Origin: Candidatus Alkanophagales archaeon
GTDB lineage: Archaea; Halobacteriota; Syntropharchaeia; Alkanophagales; B39-G2
Direction of reading: 5' to 3'
NCBI GenBank assembly: GCA_003661185.1
Contig: QMVQ01000084.1
Location: 1-6,843 of the forward strand
DNA: 6,843 nt
The notes below the pieces were generated by a model that did no database searches, was not told the origin of the DNA, and was given only the letters and a program-made list of their open reading frames with translations. A program made the translations under genes and the position numbers. Numbering within the stretch: the stretch's first letter is position 1; every line of letters begins with the position of its first letter. Below are positions 1 through 6,732 of this stretch, one piece after another.

Positions 1-16
1 ATAAATTGGGGCAGGA
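1..16 (+). other. Candidate guide segment of the omega RNA
   Basis: In IscB systems the guide is copied from host DNA flanking the left end of the element and precedes the scaffold by convention. With the scaffold taken to start near position 17, the 16 bases at the window edge would be the guide. They are AT-rich followed by GGGGCAGGA, which resembles a leader with a ribosome-binding motif (AGGAG at 13-17). The boundary may be off by a few bases, and the guide could extend past the window edge. Confidence 0.4.
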
Positions 17-277
17 GTGTCAACTACCACCCGTTGAAACGGGAGGCTTGTAGGTGATTCCAATGTGGAACCCCTACATCAGGCCAGTTGACAGCGGCCC
101 TGCGGACAGGAGCCCGCTCCCGTTCACACAGTTAAGAGCATCATCGCCCTCGAAGCGTCCTTTAGGTGCCTTAAAGCTCTGCTCTAAGGTGATGTTAGAA
201 CGTCCGTTTAAAAAGTTAACGGAGGTGAGAAGGCGGCATTCCTCCACCCGTCGGGTGGTCTCCTGCCGCCAAAGCTT
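17..277 (+). ncRNA. HEARO-like / IscB-type omega RNA scaffold without an adjacent iscB gene
   Basis: The stretch reads as a chain of hairpins rather than a gene. Stems seen are 30-34/39-43 (CCCGT with ACGGG) extended by 27-28/45-46, 50-54/73-77 (GTAGG with CCTAC), 58-61/67-70, 93-97/114-118 enclosing 99-102/107-110, 135-139/176-180, 204-208/218-222, and a terminal hairpin 232-238/264-270 enclosing 244-249/253-258. The order and wording of these blocks, for example GGTGATTCCAATGTGGAA, GCGGACAGGAGCCCGCTCCC and GGAGGTGAGAAGGCGGCATT, match my recollection of HEARO RNA, the guide RNA of IscB nucleases carried by IS200/IS605-like elements. In that family a guide of about 16 nt lies 5' of the scaffold and iscB lies just 3'. 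Here an AOR gene lies where iscB is expected. Whether the RNA is a solo mobile element, a trans-acting guide RNA or a captured leader cannot be told from the window. The family call rests on memory of motifs, not a covariance search. Confidence 0.75.
221..277 (+). promoter_or_regulatory. GGAGGTGA Shine-Dalgarno motif separated from the AOR start by a hairpin
   Basis: GGAGGTGA at 221-228 is a full match to the archaeal anti-Shine-Dalgarno core. It lies 49 bases before the ATG at 278, too far for normal use. The intervening 232-270 forms a strong hairpin (GGCGGCA with TGCCGCC, plus an inner CCACCC with GGGTGG). When it folds, the unpaired distance is about three bases before the stem plus AAAGCTT after it, about 10 nt in all, which is a usable spacing. 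No other good ribosome-binding motif precedes the AOR start. The structure is seen directly; its use in translation is inference. Confidence 0.45.
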
Positions 278-2176
278 ATGAAAACAAGTGGCGGCTATGT
301 GGGAAAAATCTTGGAAATAGATTTGAGTACTGACTTAGTAAAAGAAAGGGAGGTTAAAAAAGATTTTGCGGTAAAATATGTTGGGGGGCGTGGTTGGGGC
401 GCAAGGATGCTTTACGATATCCTTTTCGACAAAATACGTGCGTTTGACCGTTTTAGATTCATGGACGTAGCTTTAAGCCCGGAGAACGTGCTGATAGTCG
501 CCACGGGTCCGCTGACCGGTCTTTACTTCCCAGCGGCGGGGAAGACGTCGCTCGTCTCGATATCGCCTGCGACCGGCATTTATGCGGATTCGAACTTCGG
601 GGGGATGTTCGGCGTCGAGCTCAAGCAGGCAGGCTACGACGCCATCGTTATAAGGGGCGCAGCCCGCTCCCTGAAATACGTTTACATCAACGACGACGTA
701 GTTGAGATAAGGGACGCATCAGCATACGAGGGGAAAGGCTGCATGGAGACCGAGCGTCGCATAAAAGAGGAAATAGGCGACGAGAGCGTGCGTGTTGCGT
801 GCATCGGACCTGCTGGCGAGAACCTCGTGAGGTTCGCTTGCGTCACCACAGAGTGGGGGCGGAACGCAGGTCGCACCGGCATGGGTGCCGTCCTCGGCGC
901 TAAGAAGCTTAAAGCCATTGCGGTTCAGGGCTCCAAGGACATTCCTGTCCACGACTTGGAAGCGTTTATTAGCGTCAGCAATAAGGGTTACGAATACCTG
1001 CGGCAGCATTTCCTCTTCGACCTTTGGCAACGCCAAGGACTGATGTCCGTCGTGGATTACATCAACACGATGGGCGTCCTCCCCACCTACAACTACCGCC
1101 ACGGCGTCTTCGGCCGGGCGGACGACATCAACGGCGAGACCATGGAGCGTCGTTATAAAATCGGCGATTCCGCCTGCTTTGCATGTTCGATGTGCTGCGG
1201 GAACATTTGTCTCGTAAAAGAAGGTAAATATGCAGGGACGGTCGTTGAGGGTCCTGAATATGAAACAGCGTGCATGTTCGGTCCGAACCTTGGCGTCGAT
1301 GACTTCTCCTGCATCGTCCGAGCCAATTATCTGTGCGATGACCTCGGCATAGACACGATAACCGCCGGAAACTTGATAGCAGCGCTAACCGAAGCTTACG
1401 AGGCGGGCATCGTGAAGAAAGAAGATTTGGGTTTCGAGTTGCGATGGGGCGACTGCGACAGGATTTTGGAGCTTTTAGAGATGATTGCGAGGCGGGAAAG
1501 CATCGGTGATGTCCTCGCTGAAGGCGCTTACGGCGTGCTTCAGAAGTGGGGCGAGATGCGACGCCTGATTTCGCACGTGAAGTTTCTGGAGCAGACAGGC
1601 TACGACGCCCATGTCTCGCTCTGCATGGCGCTCGCATATGCAACATGCGACATCGGAGCGCATCATAATAGGGCGTGGCCCATCGCCAAGGAGCTGGAGG
1701 TCGGCGCCGAGTGGGGCGTCGAGGAGAAGGTTCACCTTGTCATCTACCACCAGACGGTGCGCCCGCTCTTCGATATGCTCGGCGTCTGTCGCCTTCCTTG
1801 GATTGAGCTTGGCATGGATGAGAAGCTTTATGCGGAAGCCTATACCGCGGCAACAGGCGTCGAAACCTCTTTGGAGGAGCTTCTGAAGCGTTCTAAGATG
1901 GTTTACAACCTAACGAGGAGCATAAGCGTGCTGCTGGGCGTGCGTCGCCGCGACGACTACCCGCCGGAGCGTGTTTTCGAGGAATCGTTGCGTGGCGGCC
2001 CGCACGACGGCGCAAAGCTCGACAAACGGGCTTACGAGGAGGCGCTGAACCTTTATTACGAGTTGCGGGGCTGGGACGAGAACGGCATTCCCATGGAGGA
2101 GACTTTGGTGCAGTGCGGGCTTGAGGACGTTGCTGCTGCTATTAAGGAGCTTAGAGAGGGGCGACAAGAGAAGTGA
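278..2176 (+). CDS. Aldehyde:ferredoxin oxidoreductase family protein (tungstopterin enzyme)
   Basis: This 632-residue protein has the usual AOR-family length of about 600-650. Such enzymes oxidise aldehydes or related substrates at a tungsten bis-pterin centre and pass electrons through one Fe4S4 cluster to ferredoxin in the cytoplasm. The N-terminal domain shows GYVGKILEIDLST (6-18), GGRGWGARML (36-45), TGPLTG (76-81) and FGGMFGVELKQAGYDAIVIRG (107-127). GRNAGRTGMGAVLGAKKLKAI follows at 194-214. The cluster ligands are visible as C300, C303 and C307 with a fourth at C504, about the spacing of Pyrococcus AOR. Pterin-contact motifs are LGIDTIT (356-362) and DMLGVC (499-504). The C-terminus has the family's YYELRGWDENGIP (593-605). 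The usual YDPRG segment reads YDAHV (442-446), which is divergent. ATG 278 is the right start because the family's N-terminal motif begins six residues in and the next Met is at residue 44. Neighbours do not reveal the substrate, and no maturation or pterin gene is adjacent. It starts directly after the omega RNA. Confidence 0.93.
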   Translation: MKTSGGYVGKILEIDLSTDLVKEREVKKDFAVKYVGGRGWGARMLYDILFDKIRAFDRFRFMDVALSPENVLIVATGPLTGLYFPAAGKTSLVSISPATGIYADSNFGGMFGVELKQAGYDAIVIRGAARSLKYVYINDDVVEIRDASAYEGKGCMETERRIKEEIGDESVRVACIGPAGENLVRFACVTTEWGRNAGRTGMGAVLGAKKLKAIAVQGSKDIPVHDLEAFISVSNKGYEYLRQHFLFDLWQRQGLMSVVDYINTMGVLPTYNYRHGVFGRADDINGETMERRYKIGDSACFACSMCCGNICLVKEGKYAGTVVEGPEYETACMFGPNLGVDDFSCIVRANYLCDDLGIDTITAGNLIAALTEAYEAGIVKKEDLGFELRWGDCDRILELLEMIARRESIGDVLAEGAYGVLQKWGEMRRLISHVKFLEQTGYDAHVSLCMALAYATCDIGAHHNRAWPIAKELEVGAEWGVEEKVHLVIYHQTVRPLFDMLGVCRLPWIELGMDEKLYAEAYTAATGVETSLEELLKRSKMVYNLTRSISVLLGVRRRDDYPPERVFEESLRGGPHDGAKLDKRAYEEALNLYYELRGWDENGIPMEETLVQCGLEDVAAAIKELREGRQEK

Positions 2177-2181
2177 GTTTT

Positions 2182-2212
2182 CTTCGTGGGCATTTCTCTT
2201 CTCTGCCCGAAG
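2182..2212 (+). terminator. Hairpin just after the AOR stop codon, possible 3' end of its transcript
   Basis: CTTC (2182-2185) and GGGCA (2188-2192) pair with TGCCC (2204-2208) and GAAG (2209-2212), leaving a two-base bulge and an 11-base pyrimidine-only loop. It begins six bases after the stop codon, preceded by TTTTCTTC. There is no long T-run after it, so it may stabilise or end the transcript rather than act as a classical terminator. Confidence 0.35.
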
Positions 2213-2301
2213 TCTCCTGCAAGAAGTACAGTGGGCTATGCGGCGTCTAAGCAGAGGTCCAAACATAGTTCTCATTGGTCTCCCAGCGCTCTCGTCCTGA
2301 C

Positions 2302-2387
2302 CCATTCCGACGAAAGCTTGACTACATCACGAAAGGCTTATCAGTCCCGACGAGGCGCTCGCGACTGCCCTTAGCACAAAACTCTAA
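2302..2387 (+). pseudogene. Possible decayed coding remnant in the AOR-TBP gap
   Basis: Two short reading frames look protein-like and would join if one base were missing near 2336-2337. The first gives FRRKLDYITKG (2305-2337). The second, one frame over, gives [16 protein letters not shown] and a stop at 2385-2387. The string YITKG-LISPDEALATAL resembles the C-terminal helix of many proteins, but no family can be named. An in-frame stop (TGA 2319-2321) blocks the second frame upstream, and no start codon or ribosome-binding site is visible. The remnant overlaps the TBP stop codon in convergent orientation. It could equally be chance. The rest of 2177-2383 shows nothing else recognisable. Confidence 0.2.
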
Positions 2388-2938
2388 ATGAGATCAAGCC
2401 GCCGCAGCTCGTTTACTAAGATTTCGACCGCCTTTTCGCAGTCTTCTTTGGTCTTCCCGCCGGTGATTACCAACTTTCCGGAGCTGAATATCAATATTGC
2501 GACCTTGGGCTCATCTATCCTGTAAACAAGACCGGGGAAGACCTCAGGCTCGTATTCCATGCCCTCAAGCCCGAGCCCTGTAACAATGGCGCTCAAGTTC
2601 AACTCGGTGTTGAGGTCTGTGGAGGCGACGATGTTCTGGACTTTGAACTTCGGGTGCTCTTCGACTTCGATTCCGATGCTACGGAAGTCCTCAGCTATTT
2701 TATCTATGACCTTGCGGACGTCCTCGATGCTCTTAGAGCCGGTGCAGACAACCTTCCCGGAGCGGAAAATCAAGAATGCAGCTCTCGGCTCTTTGACTCT
2801 GTAAACGAGCCCGGGGAACTTCTTCTTCGTGAATTTCGCACCTTCAAGCTTTGATTCTATATATTTTAGGTCGAATTCGTCAGCGAGTTTCGCATTCGCC
2901 ACGACGTTCTCTATCTTTATGGGAGGTATCTCGCTCAT
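2384..2938 (-). CDS. tbp: TATA-box-binding protein (archaeal TBP)
   Basis: TBP recognises the TATA box and, with TFB, recruits the archaeal RNA polymerase. The 184-residue product is almost entirely the saddle-shaped core: two direct repeats at about 6-91 and 97-182. Repeat 1 has [28 protein letters not shown] (41-58) and [11 protein letters not shown]. Repeat 2 has [28 protein letters not shown] (134-151) and [11 protein letters not shown]. The four phenylalanines that kink DNA in TBPs correspond to F41/F58 and F134/F151, so the DNA-binding surface looks intact. Length is normal for archaea, and there is no acidic C-terminal tail. The start is firm because [11 protein letters not shown] is the usual N-terminus. 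The gene converges on the AOR gene and diverges from rpl15. No Shine-Dalgarno motif precedes the ATG, and a TATA box is centred about 26 bases upstream, so the mRNA is probably leaderless. Confidence 0.97.
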   Translation of the reverse strand: MSEIPPIKIENVVANAKLADEFDLKYIESKLEGAKFTKKKFPGLVYRVKEPRAAFLIFRSGKVVCTGSKSIEDVRKVIDKIAEDFRSIGIEVEEHPKFKVQNIVASTDLNTELNLSAIVTGLGLEGMEYEPEVFPGLVYRIDEPKVAILIFSSGKLVITGGKTKEDCEKAVEILVNELRRLDLI

Positions 2939-2958
2939 ACAATTGTCTTTTTATAAAG

Positions 2959-2970
2959 AATATATAAAAG
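2959..2970. promoter_or_regulatory. Shared, near-symmetrical TATA box for tbp (-) and rpl15 (+)
   Basis: The sequence GAATATATAAAA reads as a TATA box on both strands. On the minus strand its centre is about 26 bases upstream of the TBP ATG, the distance expected if transcription starts at the ATG itself. On the plus strand it follows a purine-rich AAAGAA, which could act as a BRE. It would start transcription near 2985-2992, just before a GGTGGGG ribosome-binding motif at 2994-3000. A second, weaker A/T tract (TTTATAAAG, 2949-2957) lies too close to the TBP start to be its box. Promoter spacing is from general archaeal knowledge; activity is inferred. Confidence 0.6.
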
Positions 2971-3008
2971 GGGTTATACCAGCGGCACAAGCAGGTGGGG
3001 TGTGTCAG

Positions 3009-3434
3009 GTGCCGAAGAAGAAAATTAAAAAAATACGTGGTTCAAGAACGTGCGGTGGCGGCGCCAAAAGGCACAGGGGCGGTGGCAGCCGTGGCGGGCG
3101 TGGCAACGCCGGCATCTGCAAGCACCATTACATAAAGGCGCTGCTCGAGGGGCGAGAGAAGGGGAAGAGAGGTTTTACGCCGCCATATCGCTACGAGAAG
3201 ACTGCAGTGAACGTCGGCGAGCTTGACGAGTTTGCTGAACGCTTAATTGCGGAGGGCAAAGCTGAGCGGCGGGGCGACGCAATTTTCATCGACCTCACGA
3301 GGCTCGGTGTCGACAAGCTGCTTGGTGGCGGCAGCGTGCGCAAGAAGCTCGTCGTGAGCGTCTCTGAGTTCTCGGAGCGTGCGAAGGCGAAGATAGAAGA
3401 GTTAGGCGGCGAGCTGGTGACTGAGCATGAGTGA
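3009..3434 (+). CDS. rpl15: 50S ribosomal protein uL15 (archaeal L15/L27Ae type)
   Basis: A 141-residue basic protein of the large ribosomal subunit. The N-terminal tail is the diagnostic part: PKKKIKKIRGSRTCGGG (2-18), then RHRGGGSRGGRGNAG (21-35) and CKHH (37-40), a glycine/arginine-rich extension that threads into rRNA. The C-terminal globular part (about 66-140) holds the uL15 fold with VNVGELDEFAERLI and FIDLTRLGVDKLLGGG. The start is GTG at 3009, because the family begins with MP followed by lysines. An open frame extends back to 2829 but would run through the promoter and into antisense TBP sequence. An in-frame GTG at 3000 is a weaker alternative. GGTGGGG (2994-3000) is the likely ribosome-binding site. 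The gene overlaps secY by 8 bases. The usual upstream spc-operon partners (L30, S5, L18) are absent, replaced by divergent tbp. Confidence 0.93.
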   Translation: MPKKKIKKIRGSRTCGGGAKRHRGGGSRGGRGNAGICKHHYIKALLEGREKGKRGFTPPYRYEKTAVNVGELDEFAERLIAEGKAERRGDAIFIDLTRLGVDKLLGGGSVRKKLVVSVSEFSERAKAKIEELGGELVTEHE

Positions 3435-4896
3435 AGAAGGCCTTCGGCTTAGGGACGTGCTCACGCCCCTCTTGAACAGATTTCCGATGGTGGAGCGCCC
3501 GACATATCACGTCCATTTCCGCACGAAGCTCTGGTGGACGGTTGGCATCCTTCTTTTGTATTTTGCGTTGTGCAACGTTCCGCTTTTCGGGCTGTCGCCG
3601 GAGTCAAGAGAGCTTTTTGGCAGGTTCAGAGCAATATTCGCAGGCGAGTCCTTCTCGCTCATGGCACTTGGCATCGTGCCCATCGTCGACGCTTCCATCG
3701 TGCTGCAACTGCTCGTCGGCGCCCAAATTCTAAGATTGGACTTGAGTGACCCCGACGACCAAGCGTTTTACCAAGGTTTACAAAAGTTGCTTGTCGTGTT
3801 TTTTACAATCCTCATGGGCTTGACTTACGTCGTCGGCTATTATTTACCAGATCCGACGATTGCAGAGAGGCTCGGCGTTTCATTGCGCTTCATATCTTTG
3901 CTGCTGTTCGTCCAAGTCTGCATCGGTGGCATTCTCATCTACTTCATGGACGAAGTCGTCTCGAAATGGGGTATCGGAAGCGGCGTCGGGCTCTTCATTC
4001 TCGCAGGAGTCTCGCAGCAGGTCGTCACCGGACTCATAAACTGGGTGCCCGACCAGACAGGGTTGGCAGTCGGCGTAATCCCCCGCTGGATTCAGATTTC
4101 GAGACAGCTCAGCCTCTACGAAATTCTGGGCGGTGGCATCACCTTCTTCTTCGAGCACGGGCTCATTGCACTCATAACGACCATCGTGATATTCCTCATC
4201 GTCGTTTACATTGAGAGCACCCGCATCGAGATTCCGCTCGCACACTCGCTCGTCCGTGGCGCAAGAGGGCGCTTCCCGGTGAAGCTTCTTTATGCCAGCG
4301 TCCTGCCAATGATTCTCGTGCGGGCGCTCCAAGCTTCGATTCAGGGCTTCGGCAGGCTCCTATACGCAAAGGGCGTTACCCTTCTTGGAACTTTTGAAGA
4401 AGGGCGGGCGGTCTCAGGACTCATGTACTACCTCGACCCCATAAATAGCCCCTATGATTGGTTCCCGACACTCGTCAGAGTAGCATATCCGAACATCGAG
4501 AGCTGGCAGGTCGCCCTCCGCCTCCTGACCGACATGGGTTTCATGGTCGTTGGCGGCGCAATATTTGCACTCTTTTGGATTACCACCACGGGCATGGGAC
4601 CAAAGGACATAGCGAGGCAGATATACGATGCAGGCTTGCAGATTCCGGGTTACCGGCGGAATCCTGCCGCGATAGAGCGACTGATGGAGAGATACATACC
4701 GAGGATTGCGATTTTGGGTGGTGCGATCCTGGGGGCGCTCTGCGTCTTCGCAAACATGCTCGGCACGCTTGGGAGAACGACGGGCACCGGTCTCCTGCTA
4801 GCAGTCAGCATCGCCTACGGGCTTTACGAGCAGATGGCTTCCGAACAAGTCATGGAAATGTATCCGGCGCTGCGCAAGTTCCTCGGCGAGGAATAG
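3427..4896 (+). CDS. secY: Preprotein translocase subunit SecY (Sec61 alpha homologue)
   Basis: SecY is the channel-forming membrane subunit of the SecYE-beta translocon, which exports and inserts proteins. The 489 residues show about ten hydrophobic segments, near 33-50, 77-100, 119-138, 154-173, 185-203, 243-262, 288-305, 368-386, 425-445 and 452-468. A plug-like region follows the first (about 55-72). GIGSGVGLF (182-190) is a SecY signature. The cytoplasmic loops carry the ribosome-facing basic stretches RGARGRFPVKLLY (277-289) and GPKDIARQIYDAGLQIPGYRR (391-411). Length is in the normal archaeal range and no break is seen. The ATG at 3427 sits inside the rpl15 stop region (ATGAGTGA), and GGTGA at 3416-3420 gives a well-spaced ribosome-binding site, so its translation is probably coupled to rpl15. 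The adenylate kinase gene often found after archaeal secY is missing; argS takes that position. Confidence 0.97.
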   Translation: MSEEGLRLRDVLTPLLNRFPMVERPTYHVHFRTKLWWTVGILLLYFALCNVPLFGLSPESRELFGRFRAIFAGESFSLMALGIVPIVDASIVLQLLVGAQILRLDLSDPDDQAFYQGLQKLLVVFFTILMGLTYVVGYYLPDPTIAERLGVSLRFISLLLFVQVCIGGILIYFMDEVVSKWGIGSGVGLFILAGVSQQVVTGLINWVPDQTGLAVGVIPRWIQISRQLSLYEILGGGITFFFEHGLIALITTIVIFLIVVYIESTRIEIPLAHSLVRGARGRFPVKLLYASVLPMILVRALQASIQGFGRLLYAKGVTLLGTFEEGRAVSGLMYYLDPINSPYDWFPTLVRVAYPNIESWQVALRLLTDMGFMVVGGAIFALFWITTTGMGPKDIARQIYDAGLQIPGYRRNPAAIERLMERYIPRIAILGGAILGALCVFANMLGTLGRTTGTGLLLAVSIAYGLYEQMASEQVMEMYPALRKFLGEE

Positions 4897-4924
4897 CTTA
4901 TCATGGACAATTAGGGATAGAGAA

Positions 4925-6667
4925 ATGTTTCTCAAATTGAAACAAGAAGCGGAGGCAGCACTGAGAGATTCGCTGAGCAAGAGCGGATTAGTGGAGGATT
5001 TAGAGTGGGAGAAGTTGCCTGAAAGCTTACTTTTGGAGGAATCAGAGCACGCCGACGTCTCTTCATCGCTTGCGTTCTTCTTGGCATCAATGCTGAAAAT
5101 GCCACCGAAGGACGCAGCAGCGAGGCTCGTGACGCACGCTGCGGACGCCGTGCTTGAAAGTAAGCTCATCTCAGAGGTGCGGGCGGTCGGTCCTTACATA
5201 AATTTCTATGCCGGTGAAAATTTCTTCCAAGAGACTCTGAGGAGGATAAAGGAGGAAGGTTGCGATTTCGGCAGCTTGGGGCTTAGAGGTAAAATAATCT
5301 TGGAGCATACCTCCGCAAACCCCGACGGACCATTGCACGTCGGGCACCTGCGGAATGCGACCATCGGCGACGTGCTTGCAAGAGTTCTAAGGAAGGCGGG
5401 CTATGAAGTCGAGACGCAGTATTATGTGAACGATATGGGGCGGCAGGTTGCCGTCGCCGTTTTAGGAGCGGACCGTTTCGGGCTCGACGCCACGAAGAAG
5501 GGCGACCACGCCGTTGTCGAAGCCTACGTGCGGGCGAGCCGTGCGCTGGAGGAAAGCGAGGGGTTTCGGCGGGAGGCTGAGGATTTAATGCGGCGTTACG
5601 AGGCGGGCGACCCCGAGGTTGTGAGGAAATACAGGGAAGTCGTGGAGAAAAGCCTCTCCGGGGCGAGGGAGACGCTTACGCAGCTGGGCATCAAGCATGA
5701 CCGCTTCGTTTGGGAAAGCGAGTTCGTGCGAAATGGCGACGTGCGGCGGGTATTAAAGGCGTTGCGTGAGCGTGCTGAGGTCGTTGAAGAGGGTGGAGCG
5801 CTTGTTTTAAAGCTTGAGGGGTTTGAGAAGGAGCTTGTTTTGCAGCGGAGCGATGGCACCACGCTCTACTCCACGAGAGACCTTGCCTACCACATTTGGA
5901 AGGCGAAGCTCGGCGATCGAATGATTGACGTGCTCGGCAAAGACCACGAACTCGTGTCGAAGCAGTTGGCGAGAGCATTAGAGATTTTAGGCGTGCCGCC
6001 GCCCGAAGTCGTGATTTTCGAGTTTGTCTCGCTACCCACAGGCTCGATGTCTACGAGAGCCGGAAAGTTTGTCGCCGTTGATGAGCTTTTGGATAAAGTG
6101 GAAGCGGCGGCGCTTGATGAGGTTGAGAAGAGGCGTCCCGACTTCAGCGAGGAGCAGAAGCGGCGGGTTGCGAGAATCATCGGCGTCGGCGCCATTCGCT
6201 ACGACATCGCAAAGGTCTCGCCGGAGAAACCCATGGTCTTCGATTTCGAGCAGGCGCTCGACATGGAGAAGCGAGGCGCGCCGTTCATCCAATATGCGCA
6301 CGCACGAGCTTCGAGCATTCTGCGGCTTGCGGCGGAAAACGGCTACGTGCAGCGCTCTGACGGTGACTTCTTGCCGCCCGATTTTGACGCAACGCTACTC
6401 TCAATGGAGAGCGAGCGGGCGCTCATCAGGGAGCTTTCAAAGCTCGATTACGTCGTTGAGAAGGTCGTGCGGGAGCTGAAGCCGCACCATTTAGCGAAAT
6501 ACGGCAGAGTAGTCGCTGAAACCTTTAACAGGTTTTATAGGGACTGCCCGGTGCTGAACGCCGAGCCGCTGCTCAGGGACGCACGGCTCAACCTCGTATA
6601 CTGCACGAAGCTCGTGCTGAAGGAAACGCTCCGCTTGCTCGGCATGGAGGCGCCGGAGGAGATGTGA
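4925..6667 (+). CDS. argS: Arginine--tRNA ligase (class I ArgRS)
   Basis: The enzyme charges tRNA-Arg with arginine using ATP. The 580 residues are full length. The N-terminal Add-1-type domain that contacts the tRNA elbow spans about 1-110, ending in GPYINFY (89-95). The class I HIGH motif is HVGH (138-141) within EHTSANPDGPLHVGH, followed by YYVNDMGRQVA (167-176). The KMSKS counterpart is GSMSTRAGKF (373-382), the relaxed form common in ArgRS. The anticodon-binding DALR domain runs from about 453, with PFIQYAHARASSILR (453-467), to the typical end LRLLGMEAPEEM. ATG 4925 is chosen because MFLKLKQEAEAAL fits the family N-terminus. It lies 28 bases after secY, with only a weak GGGAT (4914-4918) before it and a three-codon ORF (ATG 4903) in the gap. 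It is probably in the rpl15-secY transcript and partly dependent on it. Confidence 0.97.
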   Translation: MFLKLKQEAEAALRDSLSKSGLVEDLEWEKLPESLLLEESEHADVSSSLAFFLASMLKMPPKDAAARLVTHAADAVLESKLISEVRAVGPYINFYAGENFFQETLRRIKEEGCDFGSLGLRGKIILEHTSANPDGPLHVGHLRNATIGDVLARVLRKAGYEVETQYYVNDMGRQVAVAVLGADRFGLDATKKGDHAVVEAYVRASRALEESEGFRREAEDLMRRYEAGDPEVVRKYREVVEKSLSGARETLTQLGIKHDRFVWESEFVRNGDVRRVLKALRERAEVVEEGGALVLKLEGFEKELVLQRSDGTTLYSTRDLAYHIWKAKLGDRMIDVLGKDHELVSKQLARALEILGVPPPEVVIFEFVSLPTGSMSTRAGKFVAVDELLDKVEAAALDEVEKRRPDFSEEQKRRVARIIGVGAIRYDIAKVSPEKPMVFDFEQALDMEKRGAPFIQYAHARASSILRLAAENGYVQRSDGDFLPPDFDATLLSMESERALIRELSKLDYVVEKVVRELKPHHLAKYGRVVAETFNRFYRDCPVLNAEPLLRDARLNLVYCTKLVLKETLRLLGMEAPEEM

Positions 6668-6695
6668 GACGATGGCATAACGGGCTTGATGTGGC

Positions 6696-6720
6696 TTTTT
6701 TTTTCGCTCTTACCATTTTT
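6696..6720 (+). terminator. T-rich transcription terminator after argS
   Basis: Nine consecutive T residues (6696-6704) are followed by a second run of five (6716-6720), starting 29 bases after the argS stop. Archaeal RNA polymerase stops at U-tracts without needing a hairpin, so this is a plausible end for the rpl15-secY-argS transcript. Confidence 0.55.
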
Positions 6721-6732
6721 CCACCAAGAAAG

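Noticed and set aside
54..281. Open reading frame of 75 codons across the leader
   Set aside because: It lies wholly within the hairpin-rich omega RNA region, has no recognisable protein features, and ends by overlapping the AOR start codon.
1128..1646. 172-codon minus-strand ORF opposite the AOR gene
   Set aside because: It is low-complexity and arginine/serine-rich, has no domain, and arises from the codon use of the well-supported AOR gene on the other strand.
2186..2374. 62-codon plus-strand ORF containing RSTVG, briefly suggestive of a shikimate-kinase P-loop
   Set aside because: The GxxGxGK part is absent, spacing to a VDTD-like motif is wrong, and composition is Ser/Arg-rich as in chance frames.
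2829..3008. N-terminal extension of the rpl15 reading frame by 60 codons
   Set aside because: It would run through antisense TBP codons and the TATA box; uL15 homologues begin at the MP-K-K-K equivalent encoded from 3009.
5309..6070. ArgRS lacks the lysines of KMSKS and the lysine seen before HIGH in some ArgRSs
   Set aside because: Euryarchaeal-type ArgRSs commonly have SANPxGPxHVG and GSMSTRxG, so this appears normal for the subgroup.
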